From contig CABUVO010000008.1 of assembly GCA_902495075.1 (NCBI GenBank), positions 1 through 64,000 on the forward strand: a DNA stretch of 64,000 bases. Direction: 5' to 3'. Positions 40,542 to 47,762 of the stretch are shown one piece after another. The DNA comes from an uncultured Porphyromonadaceae bacterium. Lineage in GTDB: Bacteria > Bacteroidota > Bacteroidia > Bacteroidales > Muribaculaceae. Position numbers and translations under genes: made by a program. The notes beneath the pieces are model-generated. The model was not told the DNA's origin. It searched no databases and saw nothing but the letters and a program-made list of their open reading frames with translations. Each line of letters begins with the position of its first letter. Within the stretch, counting starts at the first letter, position 1.

Positions 40542-41915
40542 ATGGAAATGATTGAAACGGCAAAGCCGAAACGAAATATATTTCAGCGCGTTATTGATTT
40601 CTACAGTATCTCCGCGCCTGATTATGACAGTACCACTCCCAAGGACCGGTTCAACCGCATACGTCTCGCAACGTTCATCTCCGCCACCTGCGGATATGCG
40701 CTTTATTACGTATGTCGTCTTAGCATGAACATAGTGCGTAAGCCAATCGTGGAGAATGGTCTTTTCACCGAAACTGAACTCGGTATCATCGGATCGTGTC
40801 TCTTTTTTGTATATGCCGTCGGAAAGATGGCTAACGGTTTCCTTGCCGACCGGTGTAATGCCCGGAGGTTTATGGCTACCGGACTTCTGCTTACCGCTAT
40901 CGTGAATCTTGTGCTCGGCTTTTCGAGTATGTTTATCGTGTTTGCGATTCTCTGGGGTCTTAACGGCTGGTTCCAGTCGATGGGTGCTCCTGCCGGAGTG
41001 GTCTCACTCAACAGATGGTATGACAACAAGGACCGCGGCACTTATTACGGTATCTGGAGTGCGAGCCATAACATCGGTGAGGCTGTGACCTTCATCACTG
41101 TTGCCGCTCTCGTGAGCTGGGCGGGATGGCGTTCCGGCATGATAGGAGCCGGCATTATCGGTATCTTGGGGTTCGGAATGTTGCTGCTCTTCATGCGTGA
41201 CACGCCGCAGAGCCAGGGGTTCCTCCTGAATCAGGACACCGCCGCTGCCGAGAAATCAAAGAAGGTAGAGACCGAGGATTTCAATAAGGCGCAGAAAGCT
41301 GTGTTGAGAAATCCTGCGATCTGGCTTCTCGCCCTCGGCTCGGCATTCATGTATATCAGCCGTTATGCCGTCAATTCCTGGGGCGTCTTTTATTTAGAGG
41401 CTCAAAAAGGTTACACCACACTGGATGCGAGTCTTATCATTTCGATAAGTTCAGTGTGTGGCATAGTAGGCACCGTGGCATCGGGTTTTATTTCCGACAA
41501 GATTTTCAACGGTTCGCGAAATGTACCCGCGCTTGTGGCAGGATTGATGAATACTGTTGCTCTGTGTCTCTTCTTGTTGGTGCCGGGTGAGAACTTCTGG
41601 CTTGATGTCACTGCGATGGTTCTTTTCGGTTTAGGCATCGGTGTGCTGATCTGTTTCCTCGGCGGACTCATGGCTGTGGATATCGCGCCCAAAGCGGCTG
41701 CCGGAGCAGCCCTCGGTGTTGTGGGAATCGCCAGCTATCTGGGTGCCGGTCTGCAGGATGTGATGAACGGTATACTGATTGAAGGCAACAAGACAACGGT
41801 GAATGGGGTAGAGGTCTATGATTTCTCAATGGTAAACTGGTTCTGGATTGGTTCCGCATTTCTATCGGTTATTCTGACGGCTCTTGTCTGGAACGCCAAA
41901 AGAAGTGATGAATGA
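40542..41915 (+). CDS. OPA-family MFS transporter, probably glycerol-3-phosphate uptake (GlpT-like)
   Basis: The 457-residue, 12-helix transporter has organophosphate:phosphate antiporter signatures: YALYYVCRLSMNIVRKP, with the GlpT-like arginine in helix 1, GKMANGFLADRCNARRFM, GWFQSMGAPAGVVSLNRW, and GIWSASHNIGEAVTF. The upstream periplasmic glycerophosphodiesterase makes glycerol-3-phosphate the likely substrate; sugar phosphate (UhpT/UhpC-like) remains possible. The start is ATG 40542; ATG 40548 is equally possible. Confidence 0.87.
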   Translation: MEMIETAKPKRNIFQRVIDFYSISAPDYDSTTPKDRFNRIRLATFISATCGYALYYVCRLSMNIVRKPIVENGLFTETELGIIGSCLFFVYAVGKMANGFLADRCNARRFMATGLLLTAIVNLVLGFSSMFIVFAILWGLNGWFQSMGAPAGVVSLNRWYDNKDRGTYYGIWSASHNIGEAVTFITVAALVSWAGWRSGMIGAGIIGILGFGMLLLFMRDTPQSQGFLLNQDTAAAEKSKKVETEDFNKAQKAVLRNPAIWLLALGSAFMYISRYAVNSWGVFYLEAQKGYTTLDASLIISISSVCGIVGTVASGFISDKIFNGSRNVPALVAGLMNTVALCLFLLVPGENFWLDVTAMVLFGLGIGVLICFLGGLMAVDIAPKAAAGAALGVVGIASYLGAGLQDVMNGILIEGNKTTVNGVEVYDFSMVNWFWIGSAFLSVILTALVWNAKRSDE

Positions 41916-42025
41916 TTGTTGATTGTCAGCAACAATAATGCAAATTAAAATGTTGAAGTAATATAACCCAAAATCCTTGCATGGGGACGTATGAAAGATG
42001 CGTCCCCACATAAATAAAATCTATT

Positions 42026-42391
42026 ATGGAAGCTAAGAAAAGATTGTATATCGTAAGTTTCGGAGACTCTAAAAAATATCGTGTGGAATTTGAGGATGTG
42101 GCAAATGTTGATCCTTTCCACCATACCAATCCCCTGGAAGCCGTAGAGTCTGATATCAAGGGATATCTTGAGAATCTCTTTCCCGGAGAGGCACTCGCCT
42201 ATTTTGAGACACCTAAGATTACCGAGGTTTATTGGAAAGATCGTGCTGAATATGAATCATACCCTGTGCTTGACGCTACAGCGATAAAGGCTATCGAGGC
42301 TGAACTCAAGGTTGAGGTCGAGAACCGAGACGATCAGAATAGGCTTGATTGCAATGCTCCCTATGCGGAAGTAAACCCCGACGCTAAATAA
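42026..42391 (+). CDS. Small acidic protein linked to the sulfatase-maturase gene, function unknown
   Basis: The 121-residue acidic, soluble-looking protein begins MEAKKRLYIVSFGDSKKYRV. It has no signal peptide and a single cysteine, in LDCNAPYAEV near the C-terminus. Its stop codon overlaps the ATG of the radical SAM gene (TAATG), so translation is coupled. No family is recognised. The piece CNAPY resembles the start of the sulfatase maturation motif C-x-(A/P)-x-R but lacks its Arg. It may be a partner, chaperone or substrate of the radical SAM enzyme, or simply co-expressed. Confidence 0.7.
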   Translation: MEAKKRLYIVSFGDSKKYRVEFEDVANVDPFHHTNPLEAVESDIKGYLENLFPGEALAYFETPKITEVYWKDRAEYESYPVLDATAIKAIEAELKVEVENRDDQNRLDCNAPYAEVNPDAK

Positions 42392-43617
42392 TGAGTGGAA
42401 TGCAGCTCCCCTTTGCTCGTCCGCTATACGTGATGACGAAGCCTGTAAGTTCGATGTGTAATCTGAACTGCAAGTATTGTTATTATCTGGAGAAGGCGAA
42501 TCTTTACAGGAATGAAGATAAGGCGGGTCGTTTCACCATGAGTGATGACTTGCTGGAGCGTTTCATCCGCGATTACATAGAGTCGCAGACGATGCCCCAG
42601 GTGCTGTTCTCATGGCACGGAGGGGAAGCGTTGATGCGTCCTCTCTCGTTCTATAAGCGTGTTGTCGAACTGCAGAAACGCTATGCGCGTGGCATGCAGA
42701 TCGACAATTCCATTCAAACCAACGGCACACTGCTTACGGATGAGTGGTGTGAGTTTTTCCGTGAGAACGGATGGCTCGTAGGTGTGTCGATTGATGGTCC
42801 ACAGGAGTTTCACGATGAATATCGACGCAACAAGATGGGACAGCCTTCTTTCCGCAAGGTTATGCAGGGTGTCAATCTGCTCAACAAACACGGCGTGGAA
42901 TGGAATGCCTTGGCTGTGGTGAACGATTTCAATGCGGATTATCCTCTTGATTTCTATAATTTCTTCAAAGAGATAGAATGCCGGTATATTCAGTTCACTC
43001 CGATTGTGGAGCGTCTTTATCCCCATAAGGATGGGCGTCATCTCGCTTCACCGATGGATGCCGGGAAAGTACCTTTGGCTGATTTCTCAGTGTCGCCTGA
43101 GCAATGGGGTGAATTCCTGGTCACCTTGTTCGATGAATGGGTGAAGGAGGATGTCGGGAAATATTTTATCCAGCTGTTTGACGCCACGCTTGCCAACTGG
43201 GTCGGCGAGCAACCGGGGGTGTGCTCGATGGCACGCACCTGTGGTCATGCCGGAGTTATGGAATATAACGGAGATGTTTACAGTTGCGACCATTTTGTGT
43301 TTCCGGAATATAAGTTAGGCAACATACGCACGCATACATTAGTGGAGATGATGTATAGTGACCGGCAGCAACAGTTTGGCATGGACAAATACGCCAAATT
43401 GCCCGGACAATGCAAGAGCTGCGAATATCTTTTCGCGTGCAACGGAGAGTGCCCGAAAAACCGTTTTGCCTTCACCGCTGACGGTGAGCCCGGTCTCAAT
43501 TATCTTTGTGCAGGCTATAAACGCTATTTCCGCCATGTCGCCCCCTACATGGAATTCATGAAACGCGAGCTCGAAGCGGGCCGTCCGCCCGCCAACGTCA
43601 ACGGCAAACGCTTCTAA
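42391..43617 (+). CDS. Anaerobic sulfatase-maturating enzyme (radical SAM/SPASM)
   Basis: The 408-residue enzyme has the radical SAM motif CNLNCKYC (Cys23, 27, 30) followed by YYLEKA, SWHGGEALMRP and SIDGPQEFHDEYRR, and a C-terminal SPASM region whose ligands include CSMARTCGH, VYSCDHFVFPE and CKSCEYLFACNGECPKNR. It oxidises the active-site Cys or Ser of type I sulfatases to formylglycine without oxygen, enabling use of sulfated glycans such as mucin. No sulfatase lies in this window. It is coupled to the small acidic protein before it and ends at the terminator at 43646-43685. Confidence 0.93.
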   Translation: MSGMQLPFARPLYVMTKPVSSMCNLNCKYCYYLEKANLYRNEDKAGRFTMSDDLLERFIRDYIESQTMPQVLFSWHGGEALMRPLSFYKRVVELQKRYARGMQIDNSIQTNGTLLTDEWCEFFRENGWLVGVSIDGPQEFHDEYRRNKMGQPSFRKVMQGVNLLNKHGVEWNALAVVNDFNADYPLDFYNFFKEIECRYIQFTPIVERLYPHKDGRHLASPMDAGKVPLADFSVSPEQWGEFLVTLFDEWVKEDVGKYFIQLFDATLANWVGEQPGVCSMARTCGHAGVMEYNGDVYSCDHFVFPEYKLGNIRTHTLVEMMYSDRQQQFGMDKYAKLPGQCKSCEYLFACNGECPKNRFAFTADGEPGLNYLCAGYKRYFRHVAPYMEFMKRELEAGRPPANVNGKRF

Positions 43618-43645
43618 CCGGATAAATCTATTTGCGGTAAACAAT

Positions 43646-43685
43646 AAATCGCCGCGCGGATGGAAATCTGCGCGGCGATTTATTT
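43646..43685. terminator. Bidirectional intrinsic terminator
   Basis: AATCGCCGCGC and GCGCGGCGATT form an 11-pair stem with T-rich sequence on the plus side and A-rich on the other. It separates the convergent maturase and tricorn-like genes. Confidence 0.8.
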
Positions 43686-43709
43686 AGCGGAGTTTATGTT
43701 CGGAGGGGA

Positions 43710-46700
43710 TTATTTCGCGGCGGTTTTGGAGAGGAGGTGCTTCACGGCGCCGGCGAGCTGGGCGTCATTGCCACGGAGCTCGTCGCCCGGGTTGTTGTAT
43801 ATGAGCACGTCCGGGTTGAGCTGATGATTCTCAAGCACGTTGCCTTTCATGTCAACACTCGTAACCTGAGGAATGCCGAAATAAAGACTCGGGTCAATCT
43901 GTGTCTCCCACCATACTGCTGTCATTGTGCCGGGTATCGGCGCACCTACAACATCACCTATGCCGAGGGTCTGATATACGAACGGTGTGCCGTGCGCGTC
44001 GCTGTAGTTGCTCTCGTTCACAAGCATCACCGATGGTTTCGTCCACTGCGAGAAGGGTTCGGAACCGATGTATTTGCCACGCGGCATGAAGCGTACATAC
44101 TCTTTGCCACCAAGCAGAAGGGCGATGTCGTTGTGAAGCCAGCCACCACCATTGAAACGGGTGTCGACAATCACTGCATCACAATTGCGGTATTTACCTA
44201 AAAGCTGGTCGTAGACAGTCTGGAAACTGCTGCCGTCCATTCCTTCAACGTGAACATATCCAATCTTACCTCCGGAGAGAGAGTCAACAACAGCCTGATT
44301 GTGCTCTACCCAACGCTGGTAAAGGTGATCAGACATATACCATCTTTGCATCGGTTTGATTTCTGCGAAATCTGTCTTGCCGTTGGCGCGTTTGATTTCA
44401 AGGCGCGTTTTCTTACCTCCCTTTCCTTCAAGCAGAGGGTAATAATCTTTTCCAGCCTCAATGGTCTTGCCGTCGATAGAGAGGATTACATCACCGGGCT
44501 TCACGTCAACTTTCTTGGCGGCAAGAGGTCCACGGGGAAGAACTTCCGTCACCTTTAATCCATCACCCTCATATGCGGGATCGAAGAAGGCTCCGAGTTC
44601 TGCGGTCTGGAGTGACGCTCCACCTGCACGGTGACCAGAGCCCGTGTGCGATGCGTTAAGTTCACCGAGGATTTCGCTCATCAGGATTGAGAAATCAGTA
44701 TTGTTGTTGATATAGGGGAGGAATTCGCGATAATGTTTCCCGTACCCTTCCCAATCAATGCCATGGATATTCTTGTCATAGAACTTATCGTTCACCTGAC
44801 GCACCATGTGATCGAAGATGTATTCACGCTCAAGCGACGGTTTACGGTCGTAGGGAGCTTCGAATTCGATGCTTTCCGTAGAACCCTTTGCGAGGTCTAT
44901 CTTCTTCATGCCGCTACCGGTGATGAGGAAGATGTTTTCACCCTTTGCATCGGTCTCTATACCGCCGCTGACACCCTTTATGAGCACTTTTGTGTCGCCT
45001 TTCTTGAGGTCACGCTCCATCAGGTTGTAGCCGCCTTCTGTGGCGCGTGCTATATAATAGAATTTAGTGCCTTTCGGGTTCATGAAATAGTCTCCTAAGG
45101 ATGACGAACTGCCTGTCAGGCGCGTCATGCGGTGCTTGCGGTTGGCAAGATCGAATTCAAGATCCTTGCTCTTATCATCCTTGCTGTCTTTATCTGCTTT
45201 CTTGTCTTTCTTATCCTTTTTCCCCTTCTTGTTTTTCTTGTCGCCATCCTTGGCTTTATCTTCCTTTTCCTTCTTCTCTTTTTCGGCTTTCTCCATCAGG
45301 GCGATTTCCTCTTCGGTGGCATTGAAATTATCCCAAGCCTCGCCGTCAAGCGCCATCATGATGATGTCGCCCTGATTGCCCCAGGAACCTTGACTCTTCA
45401 TGCCATACTTGCCTGTATAGTATGTGATAGCCTTCCCTCCGAGCACCCATTTGGCATTGCCGTTGGAATAACCGCTTTCTGTAAGGTCGATCACCTCCGA
45501 ACCGTCAGCCTTCACCAAAGCGATGTCGGTGTTGTTCCAACCTCCGATACCGATATAATCCGTAAGGAGCCACTTGCTGTCAGGGCTCCATGAGAAGGAT
45601 ACGTCGCCATCGCTGTATGAATAATTGTACTTGCCGTCGAGCGCGGTGGTGACTTTCTTAGTCTTGGGATCAATCACGCGAATCTCCGTACGGTCTTCAA
45701 GGAAAGCGATCTTGGTGCCGTCAGGACTGTAGACAGGTTGCTGGGCGGCAGTGGCGCATTTATAAAGGGGTTCCTCTGTGATTTCAGTTGCATAAGCAAA
45801 CTGTTTCTCATCTGGATTCTTGATAGTGGCGGTGAAAAGCTGCCAGTAGCCATCGCGGTCAGAGTCATACACAAGAGTGCGACCATCTTTGGAGAAAGAG
45901 ACGTTGCGCTCCTGTGCCGGAGTGTCTGTGATGCGTTTTGTTGTCTTGTATTTGGCATCAGTAACGTATACATCACCTCGGATTACGAAAGCGAGCTCGT
46001 TGCCCGAAGGTGAGACAGCCATTGTTGTTGCACCACGGTCGGTGAAATATTTTACGCGGTCACCGTCATACTGGTCAGCGATAACGTCGACTGTAAGTTT
46101 CTGGGGTTCGCTGCCCGGACGCATGGTGTATATGTCTCCGTCCCATGAGAATGCGAGAGTACCGTTGTTGGAAGCTGAGAGGTGACGCACCGGATGCTTC
46201 GCGAATTTGGTGAGCTGCTTTTTGCTCTTGCCATCGGCTGAGGCTTCATACACGTTGAGAGTGCCGTCTTCCTCGCTTATGAAGAAGAAGGAATCGCCAT
46301 CAGCTTTCCACACCGGGTTCAGGTCGTGACCATTGAATTTTGTGAGCTGAGAGAAATTGCCGTTGTCGTAAAGCCATATGTCGGAAGTGCCCGAAGAGCG
46401 CTCATGCTTACGCCAAATGTTTTCGAAACCCTTCTTATCCTGATAAAGAACTTTTCCCGATTTGGAGACGCTTGCCGCTCCCATAGGGAGAGAGAGGTAT
46501 AATTGCGGACGAAGTCCCGGCTCGGATATATCAAGACGCCAGGTCTGCGTCAGGAATGGAGCTCGTGAAGATTCCTTTGAAGGCATTCCGGATGTTGAGA
46601 AAAGAATTTCATGATCGTTGAGGAATGCGAGGGGAGTTTCGTTGGCACTGTTGGTTGTCAGGCGCACCGGTGTACCACCTTTTGCATCTACCGAGTAGAT

Positions 46701-46964
46701 ATCCATAGAGCCTTCACGGTTGCTCGCGAAAATAATTTTCGAGCCGTCAGGACTCCAGAGGGGAGCTGTGTCATAAGCCTGGTGAGATGTAAGCTGCAAA
46801 GCTTTCCCACCGGCGGCAGGCACGGTGAAGATGTCACCTTTGTAGGTGAAGGCAACTGTCGAGCCATCGGGAGAGATGGCGACATTACGGAGCCAGCGTG
46901 GCGACTCCGCAGAAGCTGACAGGGCGGCGCATCCTAAGAGTGCCGTTAAAAGCAGATTCTTCAT
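43710..46964 (-). CDS. Tricorn-like S41 peptidase with TolB-type propeller
   Basis: The 1084-residue exported protein has a signal peptide (1-19), WD40/TolB-like beta-propeller repeats (about 25-560, units such as AVSPSGNELAFVIRGDVYVT and SPDGSKIIFASNREG), a lysine-rich low-complexity insert (about 565-610), a helical region, a PDZ domain (about 790-870) and an S41 catalytic domain. Tricorn-type catalytic residues are visible in LNASHTGSGH (Ser-His) and NESNYSDAHG (nucleophile Ser). It likely degrades peptides in the periplasm. Its ATG overlaps the folK stop (ATGA). Confidence 0.9.
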   Translation of the reverse strand: MKNLLLTALLGCAALSASAESPRWLRNVAISPDGSTVAFTYKGDIFTVPAAGGKALQLTSHQAYDTAPLWSPDGSKIIFASNREGSMDIYSVDAKGGTPVRLTTNSANETPLAFLNDHEILFSTSGMPSKESSRAPFLTQTWRLDISEPGLRPQLYLSLPMGAASVSKSGKVLYQDKKGFENIWRKHERSSGTSDIWLYDNGNFSQLTKFNGHDLNPVWKADGDSFFFISEEDGTLNVYEASADGKSKKQLTKFAKHPVRHLSASNNGTLAFSWDGDIYTMRPGSEPQKLTVDVIADQYDGDRVKYFTDRGATTMAVSPSGNELAFVIRGDVYVTDAKYKTTKRITDTPAQERNVSFSKDGRTLVYDSDRDGYWQLFTATIKNPDEKQFAYATEITEEPLYKCATAAQQPVYSPDGTKIAFLEDRTEIRVIDPKTKKVTTALDGKYNYSYSDGDVSFSWSPDSKWLLTDYIGIGGWNNTDIALVKADGSEVIDLTESGYSNGNAKWVLGGKAITYYTGKYGMKSQGSWGNQGDIIMMALDGEAWDNFNATEEEIALMEKAEKEKKEKEDKAKDGDKKNKKGKKDKKDKKADKDSKDDKSKDLEFDLANRKHRMTRLTGSSSSLGDYFMNPKGTKFYYIARATEGGYNLMERDLKKGDTKVLIKGVSGGIETDAKGENIFLITGSGMKKIDLAKGSTESIEFEAPYDRKPSLEREYIFDHMVRQVNDKFYDKNIHGIDWEGYGKHYREFLPYINNNTDFSILMSEILGELNASHTGSGHRAGGASLQTAELGAFFDPAYEGDGLKVTEVLPRGPLAAKKVDVKPGDVILSIDGKTIEAGKDYYPLLEGKGGKKTRLEIKRANGKTDFAEIKPMQRWYMSDHLYQRWVEHNQAVVDSLSGGKIGYVHVEGMDGSSFQTVYDQLLGKYRNCDAVIVDTRFNGGGWLHNDIALLLGGKEYVRFMPRGKYIGSEPFSQWTKPSVMLVNESNYSDAHGTPFVYQTLGIGDVVGAPIPGTMTAVWWETQIDPSLYFGIPQVTSVDMKGNVLENHQLNPDVLIYNNPGDELRGNDAQLAGAVKHLLSKTAAK

Positions 46965-47386
46965 AAGCTGTTATTGTTGATTATATTTTTTAATTCATTG
47001 TAAGGTTCGAGGAAGAACGCTCTGTCCTCAAGATGCGGGTGGGGTAGAGTCAGTTCCGGGGTGCTCATTTCCACTCCATCGGCAGCCATTATATCGATGT
47101 CAATAACACGGTCCTTGTATGATCCATCCGCATTGCGATGGGATGAAGGATTGATTGAGGCCTCCACCTCCTGAAGTATATGCAACACCTCCAACGGCTG
47201 AAGATCCGAGATGAAAGCCATACCTACATTGAGAAACTTGTTCTTGGAATTGAAACACCAAGGCTCCGATTCGATATGATGTGAAAGTTCGAACCATCCG
47301 AATCGTTTCTCAATTGCCGAAACAGCGCGAGTCAGGTTCATCAACCTATTGCCTAAGTTAGATCCGATATTTATATAGTAGACCAT
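46961..47386 (-). CDS. folK: 2-amino-4-hydroxy-6-hydroxymethyldihydropteridine diphosphokinase
   Basis: The 141-residue enzyme transfers pyrophosphate from ATP to 6-hydroxymethyl-dihydropterin in folate synthesis. Family signatures are INIGSNLGNR at the start, FLNVGMAF, KDRVIDIDIMA, and LTLPHPHLEDRAFFLEP. It is slightly shorter than the E. coli protein but complete. Unusually for this gene, it is translationally coupled to an exported peptidase rather than to other folate genes. Confidence 0.92.
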   Translation of the reverse strand: MVYYINIGSNLGNRLMNLTRAVSAIEKRFGWFELSHHIESEPWCFNSKNKFLNVGMAFISDLQPLEVLHILQEVEASINPSSHRNADGSYKDRVIDIDIMAADGVEMSTPELTLPHPHLEDRAFFLEPYNELKNIINNNSL

Positions 47387-47762
47387 AGTTTATACGGTTT
47401 ATACGCAGAATCAGAATTTTTGTGACACCGAAGTGCCGAAAATATACGATTAATATACAATTGTTGCAAATTTAACTAAAATCCTTGATTCCGCGAACAC
47501 TTTTGTAGACAAAAGATGTCTGAAAAAGTAATAAGTAACAAGTAGAAAGCAATAAGTAACAGGTGAAAAGTAAAAGAATTGGCGCAGCCGGTTGAGTGAA
47601 GGCACCCACGGTGCCCCGTATGTCGTCATGAGCCGCACCCTATGGCAGAATCTGATTCTTGACCAATTGGGCTATAGAGATATGCTTAAACGACAGCTTA
47701 CGGGGCACCGTGGGTGCCTTCACTCAACCGGCTGCGCCTACGTTTTGTCGGTTGTATATATA
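47387..47762. other. 376-base gap with short-period repeats and a long perfect inverted repeat
   Basis: AAGTAACAAGTAGAAAGCAA-type repeats fill 47528-47580 and lead directly, via GAATTGGCGC, into the 40-base inverted repeat (47581-47738). No coding frame is credible; the two frames sharing the start MSEGTHGAP on opposite strands are products of the inverted repeat. Confidence 0.65.
47581..47738. repeat. Perfect 40-base inverted repeat with 78-base loop
   Basis: Bases 47581-47620, starting GGCGCAGCCGGTTGAGTGAA, are exactly complementary to 47699-47738. The loop holds a small AGAAT-CTG-ATTCT hairpin. The arms are G+C-rich and there is no T run after the repeat, so it is not an ordinary terminator. 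It is adjacent to the 3' end of the PUL operon. Confidence 0.85.
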
